DNA of 64,000 nucleotides from RGIG3701 sp031553595. Lineage in GTDB: Bacteria > Planctomycetota > Planctomycetia > Pirellulales > Thermoguttaceae. This document shows positions 9,601 through 19,000 of this stretch, one piece after another. Made by a program: the position numbers and the translations under genes. Location: NCBI GenBank assembly GCA_031553595.1, contig JAVBLI010000028.1:1-64000 (forward strand), given 5' to 3'. The stretch's first letter is position 1. Each line of letters opens with the position of its first letter. Below the pieces are notes generated by a model, which saw nothing but the letters and a program-made list of their open reading frames with translations, did not search any database and had not been told where the DNA came from.

Positions 9601-11048
9601 CCGACACGAAGCAGCGGCATGACGACACGCCCTCCGAGACTATTATCTATATGGGCGACATCACCGCCGCCAGCCCCGTGCCGCGTTTCCGCTTTTCCGA
9701 GCGCAAAACGCTTGCCACGGATGTGGAAAATCCGCGTTCCTCCGGCGGCGACCAGGCCCTGTACGACGCAAAAGGCGGACGCACGATCGCCACGCTCGGC
9801 ATCCAGCCCTTCGCGCCGGAGTCCGTCTGCGGCACGAAAGACGGCCAACCCGTCTGGTCCTACCCGAACCCCTGGCCCGGCCTGCACGCCTCCCACGAAT
9901 CTGCCCGGCCCACGCAAAGAGGCCAACTGATCGGCCTCACGCGGCTCTTGGGTGACTTCATCCAGACCAGCTATCCCCACCCCGTTTTCGCCATCAACGG
10001 CAACCAGGGCAACATTTACCTCATGACCTCCGACGGCATGTTCGTCGCCGAGTTGTTCCGCGACGTCCGCCTCGCGCCGCTGTGGGCCATGCCCCGGGCC
10101 GAGCGCGGCATGGAGGTGGGGAACCTCACCCTGCATGACGAAAATTTCTGGCCCTCCATCACGCAGACCGCCGACGGCAAGGTGTTTCTCGTCGACGGCG
10201 CGAAGTCCGCCCTGGTGCGCATCGACGGCCTGGACACCCTGCGGGAGATCAAGCCCTTCGCGCTGAAAGTCACCGACGCCGATGTGAAAGCCGCCGAAAC
10301 CTGGCTCGTCGACGCCGAACGCCGCCGCCAGCAGACCGCGGGGCAGCCCACGCTGCGGGTTCCGGTCAAAGCCGGCGTGACCGTGGACGGCAAGCTGGAC
10401 GACTGGGCCGGCGCCGACTGGGCTGTCATCGACCGCAGTGGCACCGCGGCGTATTTCGACAGCAATTCCCGACCCTACGACATCACCGCCGCCGTGCGAA
10501 TTTCCGGCGACAAGCTGGCCGTGGCCTTCCGCACGAACATGAAAGACTTGCTGCGTAACAGCGGTGAGCTTCCGCAGGCGCTCTTCAAAAACGGCGGCTG
10601 TCTGGACGTCATGCTCGGCACGAACCCCGCCGCCGACCCCGACCGTCGCGACGCGGTGACCGGCGACGTCCGCCTTTTAATCACGCAGGTCGACGGCAAG
10701 CCGCGGGCGGTGCTTTATCGCGCCGTGGTGCCGGGAACGAAAACGCCGGTGCCGTTTTCCTCGCCGTCGCGCACCATCACGCTCGACGAAGTCGCCGACG
10801 TCAGCGACCAGCTCGAATTCGCCGCCGGCGACGACGGCGTGTTCGAAATCGCGATCCCGCTTTCCGTGCTGCACCTCAGCCCCCAACCTGGCATGAAGAT
10901 CAAAGCCGATCTTGGCGTCCTCCGTGGCGACGGCGTCTCGACCCTGGCCCGCGTTTACTGGAGCAACAAAGCCACGGCCATCGTCTCCGACGTCCCCTCC
11001 GAAGCCCAGCTCACCCCCGCGCTGTGGGGCAACTGGATCTTCGAGTAA
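6636..11048 (+). CDS. Large secreted NHL/beta-propeller protein with FlgD-like and CBM9-like modules
   Basis: A 1470-residue protein with a signal peptide (hydrophobic core ending TTLFA). About residues 25-390 contain two discoidin-like segments. About 400-470 resembles a FlgD-type Ig module (LVIEKDGVRVRNLI, GENTVYWDGSDD). About 490-880 is an NHL-type beta-propeller (FDAAGNIYISENG, IDDAGRLWVTE). Near residue 950 DANRDGLMQPEEV fits an EF-hand calcium loop. About 1240-1470 looks like a CBM9-type domain (VTVDGKLDDWAGADW). The likely role is extracellular carbohydrate binding or display; no catalytic site was identified. The start lacks a Shine-Dalgarno sequence and follows a heptad tract. Confidence 0.65.
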   Translation: MKSYFSAAVILLAILTATTLFAQPPYDTGWFQTPVAREMFDEEGFLELHGGQATPITHHRGISQVLNSRETHSEYHGTTFGDTKNLGPRHLIIPLKASVPVGSLFVCGVGTPYVLKAEVADPRTADPSDDSLWIPGRRILSGELTESEQGLTEDAYYFWIFPSGTQTAAIRFTHIPQAMDKSYAGWLGGLYVLPHRVMNVAPYAVPFAASENHHAAKLNDQIDNNKWSAWDNGRDGREVPVSRENPEFVSLVWNEPVTLTGLCTVWSGFWDADVETYVGPADRHPNESADPADWKKIVSRTGIRAGYTQAMYPIWYDFGQTLTTRAVRLRMNETAHEDHDHLRDNMKNGHRVWLGEILAIHAIPDRADDAAILASIPKRAEEAHPPIPIRFTLDDDALVTLVIEKDGVRVRNLIAETPFPKGENTVYWDGSDDLLRDTEAAHHGLYRIPTQLVAPGAYTVRGLTRKPLSLRYEFSVYNEGNPPWPTADNTGGWLTNHTAASCALWVPAEQSPTGAPLVYLGSYVSEGGHGLAWFEVDADKKEFSITKRGGVGWVGGAWTGAQYLARDYGKDRNTDHNLYVASVWHAGDKGDPQAEIRLTGLKSDGGSDVKKYTFDLQAGTHDDHDMGAQLGGVAIYNGVAVFSLTKANKIVTFDHPSGELRQTIPWDAPGGLAYNAAGELFLLSGGKLYRCPKGTLPTPGARPLISQLDDPKQMTFDAAGNIYISENGKSHCVRVFDKTGKPLRVIGKTGVPKAGPYDPLQMQHPNGMTIDDAGRLWVTETDYQPKRVSVWTPEGRLIRAFYGPAAYGGGGKLDPYDPTKFFYQGMEFKLEWKVGTFQPTRVYFRQDADPLGIPDGWPSSGLPETPIYPNPAGPRYFTNAFNSCPVGGAPLAVLWYDDPKTGVARPVAAYGRINEWSILKGDAFKSRLPEGIELNERGDWNGNARFLWLDANRDGLMQPEEVQCELGDNGGVIFTVVDGGLAILATRVTDTKQRHDDTPSETIIYMGDITAASPVPRFRFSERKTLATDVENPRSSGGDQALYDAKGGRTIATLGIQPFAPESVCGTKDGQPVWSYPNPWPGLHASHESARPTQRGQLIGLTRLLGDFIQTSYPHPVFAINGNQGNIYLMTSDGMFVAELFRDVRLAPLWAMPRAERGMEVGNLTLHDENFWPSITQTADGKVFLVDGAKSALVRIDGLDTLREIKPFALKVTDADVKAAETWLVDAERRRQQTAGQPTLRVPVKAGVTVDGKLDDWAGADWAVIDRSGTAAYFDSNSRPYDITAAVRISGDKLAVAFRTNMKDLLRNSGELPQALFKNGGCLDVMLGTNPAADPDRRDAVTGDVRLLITQVDGKPRAVLYRAVVPGTKTPVPFSSPSRTITLDEVADVSDQLEFAAGDDGVFEIAIPLSVLHLSPQPGMKIKADLGVLRGDGVSTLARVYWSNKATAIVSDVPSEAQLTPALWGNWIFE

Positions 11049-11052
11049 TTCC

Positions 11053-11087
11053 TCAAACCCCAATCCACCAACCCCAAACCCCACCCC
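11053..11087 (+). repeat. 7-bp tandem repeat abutting a start codon (CCAAACC-like unit)
   Basis: Five heptads (TCAAACC, CCAATCC, ACCAACC, CCAAACC, CCACCCC) fill the gap between the stop of the 6636 gene and the ATG at 11088 and end exactly at that ATG. No purine-rich ribosome binding site is present. Confidence 0.85.
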
Positions 11088-11906
11088 ATGTTCACGCTGG
11101 AAATCATTCGTAACATTCGGCCCGAAAAGCCGCTGAAAGCCGCCATCCTCGATTTCGACGGCACGATCAGTCTCATCCGCGAGGGCTGGCAGCAGGTCAT
11201 GATCCCGCTGTTCGTCGAGGTGCTGGACGAGACACCGTACCGCGAAACGCCGGAAGAAATCGAGGCGTGCGTCCGCGATTTCGTTGACCTGCTGACGGGC
11301 AAGCAGACGATTTACCAGTGCATCCAACTGGCCGAGGAGGTGAAGCGGCGGGGCGGGGCGGCCCTGGAGCCGCTGGCCTACAAAGACGAATATCATCGCC
11401 GACTCAGCAACCGCATCCATACGCGGCTGGAGATGCTGCGCGACGGCGGCGATCCGTTGGAACACGTGGTGCCTGGGGCATACGACCTGCTGAAAATGCT
11501 GCGGCGACGCGGTCTGGTCGTGTACCTGGCCAGCGGCACCGACGAAGTCTTCGTCCGCGAAGAGGCCGGCCTGCTGGGCGTCACCGACCTCTGCGACGGC
11601 GGCATTTACGGCGCCCAGGCCGATTACAAAACCTTCTCCAAAGCCATGGTCATCCAGCGCATCATCCGCGACCACGCCCTGGGCGGGGCCGAATTGATCG
11701 GCTTCGGCGACGGTTACGTCGAAATCGAAAACGTCCACGATGTCGGCGGATTCTCCGTCGGCGTCGCCTCGAACGAATCCCAGCGCGTCGGTGTCGACGC
11801 CTGGAAACGCGCCCGCCTGATTGCCGCCGGTGCCGATTGGATCATCCCCGACTATTCCGATATCAATAAACTCGAAACGTGCCTTTTTAATGAGCCGCAA
11901 GTGTAG
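11088..11906 (+). CDS. HAD-superfamily phosphatase in a heptose-like gene cluster
   Basis: A 272-residue haloacid-dehalogenase phosphatase. Motif I is D22-F-D24-G-T, the motif II serine or threonine lies in LASGTDE, and motif IV is GFGDGYVEIENV. There is a helical cap between motifs I and II and no signal peptide, so it is cytoplasmic. With a HldE-type kinase and GmhA-type isomerase downstream it may supply the GmhB step, removing a phosphate from a heptose bisphosphate. This role is inferred from context only. The last residues NEPQV and the stop codon are encoded by the inverted-repeat element starting at 11889, so the native C-terminus may have been replaced. Confidence 0.75.
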   Translation: MFTLEIIRNIRPEKPLKAAILDFDGTISLIREGWQQVMIPLFVEVLDETPYRETPEEIEACVRDFVDLLTGKQTIYQCIQLAEEVKRRGGAALEPLAYKDEYHRRLSNRIHTRLEMLRDGGDPLEHVVPGAYDLLKMLRRRGLVVYLASGTDEVFVREEAGLLGVTDLCDGGIYGAQADYKTFSKAMVIQRIIRDHALGGAELIGFGDGYVEIENVHDVGGFSVGVASNESQRVGVDAWKRARLIAAGADWIIPDYSDINKLETCLFNEPQV

Positions 11907-12028
11907 CGCAGTGTAACTTGCGGAGGACGTGGTGGTGTGTAAAATCGCCGCTTCATGTACCTGAATCCGCGTTTTCCCCAGCCACCGTCCGATCCGCAAG
12001 TTACGCTACGCTCCACTTATGGCTCATT
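11889..12028 (+). repeat. 140-bp inverted-repeat element B, copy 1
   Basis: Arms of 36 bp lie at 11889-11924 (begins AATGAGCCGCAAGTGTAGC) and 11993-12028 (ends ACTTATGGCTCATT) and match in about 31 of 36 inverted positions. The 68-base interior is about two-thirds identical, ungapped, to that of copy 2 at 13025-13164. It begins inside the HAD gene and supplies its stop codon. No target-site duplication is obvious. Confidence 0.85.
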
Positions 12029-12070
12029 GTCAATTGTCAATTATCAATTATCAATTATCAATTATTTTCC
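12029..12070 (+). repeat. 7-bp tandem repeat abutting a start codon (TCAATT unit)
   Basis: Six heptads (GTCAATT twice, ATCAATT three times, ATTTTCC) begin at the base after element B ends and finish exactly at the ATG of 12071. The gap between the HAD and synthase genes is therefore entirely repeat DNA, with no Shine-Dalgarno sequence. Confidence 0.9.
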
Positions 12071-13042
12071 ATGTCATATCCACAATTCGACCGTTCCCGT
12101 CTCCATCTCAAGCCGCTGGCCGAGCGTCAGCATGATATTACGCAGGCCGTGATGATTGATCCGGACGCCCCGGTGGCGTTCGCGCATCCGTCGATCGATA
12201 TTTTGGCCGACCGCACGCGTGAGGCGAAAAACCGCCGCGCGACCGTGTTGTGGATGATGGGGGCCCACGTCATTCGCACCGGCAACGGCCCGCTTCTGGT
12301 GCGTCTGATGAAGGAGGGGTATATCACGCATTTCGCGATGAACGGGGCCGGCGCGATTCACGATTTCGAGCTGGCCATGATCGGCGCCACCACCGAAAGC
12401 GTCGCGCGTTACATCAGCACCGGCCAGTTCGGCCTCTGGACCGAATGCGGCAAAATCAACGACGCCGTCAACGAGGGCGTGCGCGATGGGCTGGGGTTCG
12501 GCGAGGCCGTGGGCCGCATGATCGACCGGGAAAATTTCCCCTTCAAGGAGAACAGCCTGCTATGGAACGCGTATAAAATGCGGGTGCCGGTGACGGTGCA
12601 CGTAGGCATCGGATGCGACATCATCCACGAGCATCCGAATTTCGATGGGGCCGCGACAGGCGAGGCGTCCTACACGGATTTCCTGATTTACACCGATGCG
12701 ATCACGCGGCTGGAGGGCGGCGTGTTCTGCAATTTCGGCAGCGGTGTCATCGGCCCGGAGGTGTACCTCAAGGCCCTGGCCATGGCCCGCAACGTGGCGC
12801 ATCAGGAAGGCCGAAAGATCGCGCACTTCACCACCGCCGTCTTCGACCTGCTGCCGCTGGAGGGACAGGACGTGCATGAAGCCCCGCCGAAAACCGACCC
12901 GCGATACTATTTCCGTCCCTGGAAAACCATCCTTGCCCGCACCGTGGCCGACGGCGGCGAAAGCTACTACGTCGCCGGCGAACACAACCGCACGATCCCC
13001 GCGCTGGCGAAGAAAATAATGGGCAATGAGCCGCAAGTGTAG
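12071..13042 (+). CDS. Deoxyhypusine-synthase-like NAD-dependent enzyme
   Basis: A 323-residue cytoplasmic protein of the deoxyhypusine synthase fold. The first part reads VLWMMGAHVIRTGNGPLL and MNGAGAIHDFELA; the latter occupies the place of the eukaryotic GGVEED motif, here with HDFE. Lys285 in RPWKTIL lies where the catalytic lysine (SWGKI in eukaryotes) would be expected. Bacteria lack eIF5A, so bacterial homologues act on other amines; some are annotated as making homospermidine- or guanidino-polyamine-type products. No polyamine gene is nearby; the neighbours look like heptose metabolism. The start at 12071 was chosen because homology begins with SYPQFDRSRL and all upstream in-frame sequence is repeat DNA. 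The C-terminal NEPQV comes from element B. Confidence 0.75.
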   Translation: MSYPQFDRSRLHLKPLAERQHDITQAVMIDPDAPVAFAHPSIDILADRTREAKNRRATVLWMMGAHVIRTGNGPLLVRLMKEGYITHFAMNGAGAIHDFELAMIGATTESVARYISTGQFGLWTECGKINDAVNEGVRDGLGFGEAVGRMIDRENFPFKENSLLWNAYKMRVPVTVHVGIGCDIIHEHPNFDGAATGEASYTDFLIYTDAITRLEGGVFCNFGSGVIGPEVYLKALAMARNVAHQEGRKIAHFTTAVFDLLPLEGQDVHEAPPKTDPRYYFRPWKTILARTVADGGESYYVAGEHNRTIPALAKKIMGNEPQV

Positions 13043-13164
13043 CACAGCGAAACTTGCGGATGGCGATGACGCGGGGTATACCGCCGCTTCATATGACTGA
13101 ATCCACGTTTAAACAAACCACCACCCGACCCGTAAGTTACGCTGCGCTCCACTTACAGCTCATT
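13025..13164 (+). repeat. 140-bp inverted-repeat element B, copy 2
   Basis: Same length and orientation as copy 1. Arms are 13025-13060 and 13129-13164, and the interior retains CGCCGCTTCAT and CTGAATCC. It starts inside the synthase-like gene, supplying its last codons and stop, and ends at the base before the ATG of the next gene. The two copies are direct repeats bracketing the synthase-like gene. Confidence 0.85.
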
Positions 13165-14220
13165 ATGCGAATCCCCATGCTAACCACCTCCCGACTCACC
13201 GAAATCCTCGCCCGCATCCCCGCCGTTCGTGTGGCGGTGGTGGGGGATTTTTTCCTCGACCGCTACTGGAAAGTCGTGCCGGAGCTGGACGAACCATCGA
13301 TCGAGACGGGCTTGACGGCGTACCAGATCGCCGAGTGCTGGGGCAGCGCCGGTGCGGCGGGGACGGTCACGAACAACCTCGCAGCCATCGGCGTGGGGAA
13401 AATTTATGCCGTGGGATTCCGTGGTCAGGACGGCGAAGGGTACGAACTGGCCGGGCACCTCGACCGCCTGGGTGTGGACCGCACGCACCTGCACGAAACG
13501 CCGCTGCGCATGACGCCGTGTTATACGAAGCCGCTGCGTGACTCAGTGGAGATGAACCGTTTCGACATCAAGAATCGCACACCCACGCCGCCGCCGCTGG
13601 AGGACGCGATGATGGAATCCATCCGGGCCGTGGCCGGGGCGGTCGACGCGATCATCGTCATGGACCAGGTCAGCGAGCCGAACTGCGGCGTCCTGACCGA
13701 CCGCGTGCGTGCCTGCCTGATCGAGATGGGGCGGCGCCGGCCGAGCCCGCTGATTTACGCCGACTCGCGCGAGCGGATCGGGCTGTACCGCGACATGATC
13801 ATCAAGTGCAACGAACGCGAGGTGATGGAAACGCTGGCCGTGTATGACGGCACGCAGCCGACGCTTGAGCGGATGAAAGGATGCGGACGGATGCTGGCGG
13901 CGAAGACCGGCCGGGCCGTTTTCATCACCCTTGGCCAGCGCGGCCAACTGGTCATTCACCCGACGGACACCGGGATGCGCGAGACGCATGTGCCCACGCT
14001 GCGCGTGCAGGGCGAAATCGACATCTGCGGCGCCGGCGACGCTTCCAGCTCGGCCTGCGTCAGCGCCCTGTGCGCCGGGGCGACGTTCGAGGAGGCCGCT
14101 ATGGTCGCGAACCTCGCCTCCTCGGTCACGATCCGGAAAATCGGCCAGACCGGCACCGCCACGCCGCGGGAAGTCACCGACGCAATGAACGATTTTTTAA
14201 CCCAAACGGAACCCACATGA
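13165..14220 (+). CDS. PfkB-family kinase, HldE kinase-domain type
   Basis: A 351-residue ribokinase-fold sugar kinase. The N-terminus has VAVVGDFFLDRYW as in HldE/RfaE1 heptose-phosphate kinases, the GSAGAAGTVTNNLAAIG region matches their substrate-binding loop, and ICGAGDASSSA carries the anion hole with base Asp292. The nucleotidyltransferase half of bifunctional HldE is absent. The ATG at 13165 directly follows element B; a second in-frame ATG lies at 13177. No Shine-Dalgarno sequence precedes either. The stop overlaps the next start (ATGA at 14217-14220), so it is translationally coupled to the isomerase. A role in phosphorylating a heptose 7-phosphate is inferred from family and context. 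Confidence 0.78.
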   Translation: MRIPMLTTSRLTEILARIPAVRVAVVGDFFLDRYWKVVPELDEPSIETGLTAYQIAECWGSAGAAGTVTNNLAAIGVGKIYAVGFRGQDGEGYELAGHLDRLGVDRTHLHETPLRMTPCYTKPLRDSVEMNRFDIKNRTPTPPPLEDAMMESIRAVAGAVDAIIVMDQVSEPNCGVLTDRVRACLIEMGRRRPSPLIYADSRERIGLYRDMIIKCNEREVMETLAVYDGTQPTLERMKGCGRMLAAKTGRAVFITLGQRGQLVIHPTDTGMRETHVPTLRVQGEIDICGAGDASSSACVSALCAGATFEEAAMVANLASSVTIRKIGQTGTATPREVTDAMNDFLTQTEPT

Positions 14221-14810
14221 AAACGAATCATTTTCAGGAATACACGAATTACATCGCGGAAAAATTCGGCGCCACGGAAGTCACGCTCCGTGACGGTACG
14301 GCGGTCACGCCCGACGAGGGAATCGCACGCTGGATCCAGGCGGCCAAACAGATTCGCGACGAAAAACATGGCACACTGTGGTTCATCGGCAACGGCGCCA
14401 GTGCCACCATTTCCGAGCACATGGCCCTGGACGCGATGAAGGCCGGGCGGCTGAAAACCGCCTCGTGCAGCGAGACGTCCTACCTCACGGCGATCTGCAA
14501 CGACGTGCCCGGCGACGAGCTTTTCGCGTTCAAACTCGACCGGCAATTCACCGCCGACGATATGCTCATCACCACCTCCAGCAGCGGCAACTCGCCGAAT
14601 GTCGTGCGGGCGATCGAAGTCTGCCGGGCCAAAGGCGGCTTCGTCGTCACCCTCTCGGCCATGCACCCCGACAACAAAACCCGCGCCTTGGGCGACCTGA
14701 ATTTTTACGTCCCCGCCGCAACCTACGGTTTCGCGGAAGTCTGCCACGCGGCGCTGATGCACTGCTGGCTCGACGCCTTCCTCGACTCCTACGAAGGCGG
14801 CCGGCGCTGA
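14217..14810 (+). CDS. SIS-domain sugar isomerase, GmhA (sedoheptulose 7-phosphate isomerase) type
   Basis: A 197-residue SIS-fold protein. It shows FIGNGASATISEHMALD, then TSSSGNSPNVVRAIEVCRAKG, the phosphosugar-binding serine loop of GmhA-like isomerases, and ends in a helix rich in His, Cys and Asp. Length and layout match GmhA (about 190 residues), which converts sedoheptulose 7-phosphate to a manno-heptose 7-phosphate. The start was set at 14217 because it overlaps the kinase stop and removes 112 upstream codons that are out-of-frame kinase sequence. Confidence 0.8.
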   Translation: MKTNHFQEYTNYIAEKFGATEVTLRDGTAVTPDEGIARWIQAAKQIRDEKHGTLWFIGNGASATISEHMALDAMKAGRLKTASCSETSYLTAICNDVPGDELFAFKLDRQFTADDMLITTSSSGNSPNVVRAIEVCRAKGGFVVTLSAMHPDNKTRALGDLNFYVPAATYGFAEVCHAALMHCWLDAFLDSYEGGRR

Positions 14811-14813
14811 AGC

Positions 14814-14905
14814 GAGTGTAGAGTGTAAAGTGAAGAGTGACTGGCGAGCTTCAACCTCCCTCCTTTCACTCTATACTTTACACCCCACACTCTACACTTT
14901 ACACC
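14814..14905. repeat. Inverted 7-bp tandem repeats (GAGTGTA / TTACACC)
   Basis: The left arm has four heptads (GAGTGTA twice, AAGTGAA, GAGTGAC; 14814-14841). The right arm has six (TTTCACT, CTATACT, TTACACC, CCACACT, CTACACT, TTACACC; 14864-14905). The arms are complementary and would form a long imperfect hairpin filling most of the gap before the gene at 14928. Confidence 0.88.
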
Positions 14906-14927
14906 TCAATCTGAAAGGAACCATCCC

Positions 14928-15932
<1,005 letters not shown>

Positions 15933-15983
15933 ACGTCGAAATTTATTCGGATACGAAATACCCAACTTTTTACCTGCTTTTTA

Positions 15984-16057
15984 TTCACCACAGAGAGCAC
16001 AGGGAACACAGAGAATAATTGTTTTATCCCATTTTCTCTGTGCTTACTGTGGTGAAT
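15984..16057. repeat. Hairpin element of 9-bp repeats (CACAGAGAA unit)
   Basis: Three 9-mers (CACAGAGAG, CACAGGGAA, CACAGAGAA; 15989-16015) form a left arm flanked by ATTCAC, and the right arm reads TTCTCTGTG...CTGTGGTGAAT. It lies between two convergent genes, where it could work as a two-way terminator. Confidence 0.8.
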
Positions 16058-16099
16058 TTTTGTCGTTTTCGATGGTTCGTGACCAAGGCGAATGACACT

Positions 16100-19000
16100 T
16101 TAAAACTTCACTTCGGCGCCGAGGAACCCGGAGTGGGAGATGGCGCGGGTGGCGTAAATGAAGTCGTAATCGGCGGACAGGCGGAAGCGGTTGTTGTATC
16201 CCAGGAAGATTTCGCCGCCGATACCCAGGTTCACCAGGTTGCGGCCCATCTTCGCGCCGCGGAGCATGGTGGACATGCCGGGGACGTCGACGAAGCTCGC
16301 GGAGAGTTCGCCATAGCGGTCGACGAAGTTCAGAGCGTACTGCATGCGGGTCGTCATGTGCACGCGGTCGAGCCACCGGTATCGCGAGTTAAGTCCCAGT
16401 CTCATCAGGACTTGCGCCATGTTGCCATCTCCGTAGGCCATGGCCGGCTGACCGGCGCTTGCGTCGGTGAACCCGTCTGTCCACGCCTGCTGATAATCGA
16501 TCGCCAGCAGGGGCATCAGCGTCATGTAGCTGTCGCAGTAGATCGGTCTGATGGCCTCGATGCTGCCGTAAAGCGCGTGGCCGTTATAATCGCTGCCGAA
16601 TCCGCTGAGCCGATTGGTGTAGTCGTAGGTCTGGTATCCGTAGCCGAAAAATAGGTTGAAATACAGATACTCATGCGTATGCAGCTGGCTGTAAATGCCG
16701 ATGGTGTAATCTTTTGCGTCGACTTTCGCCAGGCGGTTGTAGGCCCGCGGTTGGCCGTAGCTGAACATCGCGCCGATGGCGAAGTTGTTCATCAACTGCT
16801 TGTCGACGCCCAGCAGCATGGCACTGCGGCGCTGGTGATAAGCCAGGGCGTCATTGCTGTGCGACAGGTTGTCGGCGACGAATTGTCCTTCGAACCAGAA
16901 TTGATGCGACGTGGGGCGACACCTGCCCACGTTGTAGACCGTGGTTTCGCAGCAATACTGCTCGTCCATTAACTGATAGAGCCGTTTGTTGGTGCGCTGC
17001 CACGGCCGCCACAGGGCGATGGTCAGGGCGTCGGCCGCTACTTCTCCGGCACCGAGACGGTCGAGGGCCGCGACGATGTCGTCGCTGTCTTCCATGGCGT
17101 AAAGCGCGTCGTAAAAACCGGCGATCGCGGGGTCGCCACCGGCCCGGTCAAGCAGCGCGCCCAGACGCTGGAGGTTGCGGCGAAGGCCGTTGTCCTGCGC
17201 GAATGCTTCGACTGATATTGACGCGTATGCCATGCCCATGTAATAAAAAACGTCGTCGCTGCTGAAGACGGCCTCTTCGCTTCGCAGGACGGTGGACTTG
17301 TTGAGCATCCCGGCCAACTGCGTTTCGTCCAGCGCCTCGGTGGAGGTGATGATCTGGTCGATCGTTACGTTTTGTCCCGCGCTGAGCGTCGGGCCGTTGA
17401 TGACGGCGATATTCGCGTCTTCTTCGAGGTAAAGTTCGTAGACCGTGAGCTTGCCGACGGAGGCATTGATCTCCAGCGTCGCGCCGGAGTCGACGTAAAG
17501 CGTGTCGCCGGACGTCACGGCGTCGGTGCCTGCCAGGGTCAGCTTCGCGCCGTTGAGGACGCCGATTCCGCCGGTGAAATTCAGGCCGTTGTTGAACGTT
17601 GCGGTCGTCGTATCTCCTGTGACGATAAGCGTTTGCGACGCGCCGCTGAGTTTCGTGTCGGTGGTGCTCTGGATGTCGAAATCGCTGAAGGTGTATTGCC
17701 CGCCGTAGATGACCATGTCGGCCACTTGCATCGTCTGGGAGAGCGTGATATCCTGATTTTGTGCCGCGGCGCCGAAATATACCACGTCGCCAGGGGCGAA
17801 CTGCGTGACGAATGGCGTGTCGCCGGGGTTGTCGGTCCAGTTTTCAGTGTCGAGGTCCCAGGCACCGTCGTTGTCGCCGGTCCAGCTGAGGACGGTGTTG
17901 AAGTCCACCATCATATCCAGCACGAGATCCGTGCCGTCGGTGGTGGAGAACTGCATGGCCAGGCGGTCGTTGGTGCCGCTCCAGATGAGGCGCGCCAGGG
18001 CGTTGTCGGCATCGAAGCCGGTGAAGTTGTCGCTGTTGGTGGACAGTAGGGTGTAGGTGCCGCTGGCCCAGGAGTTGAGCTTCACGGCGAAATTCAGGAT
18101 GTCGCCGGTGATGAAGTTGTAGTTTTGGGCGTCCAGCGTCAGTCCACCGCCGCAGTTTATCAGGTCGTAGGCGAGGATGGAGTCGGCCTCCAGGGTGATG
18201 GTGTCGGCCATGATCGTTCCGGCGTTGCTGACGGCCAGGGTCGCGCCGGTGTTGAGGGTGTAGCTGCCGACATTGTTCGCGGCGCCGTAAATCGCGCCGT
18301 TGGTGAGTTTCATCGTGCCGCCGAAGACGGCGGTGTGGCCGTAGACCTTGGACTGGTGAGTGTCGAAGAGCACGGTGCCGTCGGTGACGGTCGCGCCGCC
18401 GTCGGTGCTGTTGATGTGGATGGTGAGGTTTTGATTCGCGTCGCTGTTGCGGACGGGGTCGTAGAACAGCACGCTTTGCCCCGTGTTGGCGGCGAGGGTG
18501 AGCGTGCTGGCGTTGGAGGTGTTGTCCGCGTAAATGGCATTGGCGCCGGTGACGTCGGTGTTGCCCTGGAAACGAATGTCGCCGTCGGAGGCGAAGAGCG
18601 TGATGTCATAGTAGGCCAAAATCGCGCCGCCATCTCCGTCCGTGGAGTTTCCGACGAAGGTATTTGTGCCGCCGGTAATCGTGAGGTTGGAGCAGTAGAT
18701 TGCGCCGCCGCCGACTATTGTTGAGTTTTCGGCGAAGGTATTCGTGCCGCCGGAAATGTGGAGATCGGTATTGCAAAAAATTGCCGCGCCGCCGGCTGCG
18801 GTGTTTTGGAGGAAGCTGTTCGTGCCGCCCGCGATCGCGATACTCTGATTGTTATAGACTGCACCGCCAAAAGAGGTTACCGAGTTTCCGGAAAATATCA
18901 TGGTTCCGGTGGAACCGACTTCGCCGAGGGTCAGATTCGAGTAGAAGTCGCCATTCACGATGCCGCCGTTGCCGGGTGTGATGAAGCCGTCGAAGATAAG

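Noticed and set aside
7872..10136. 754-codon open frame on the minus strand opposite the propeller gene
   Set aside because: It lies wholly inside a gene with coherent domains and has low-complexity Gly/Val/Ala composition expected from the antisense of GC-rich codons. No domain is recognisable.
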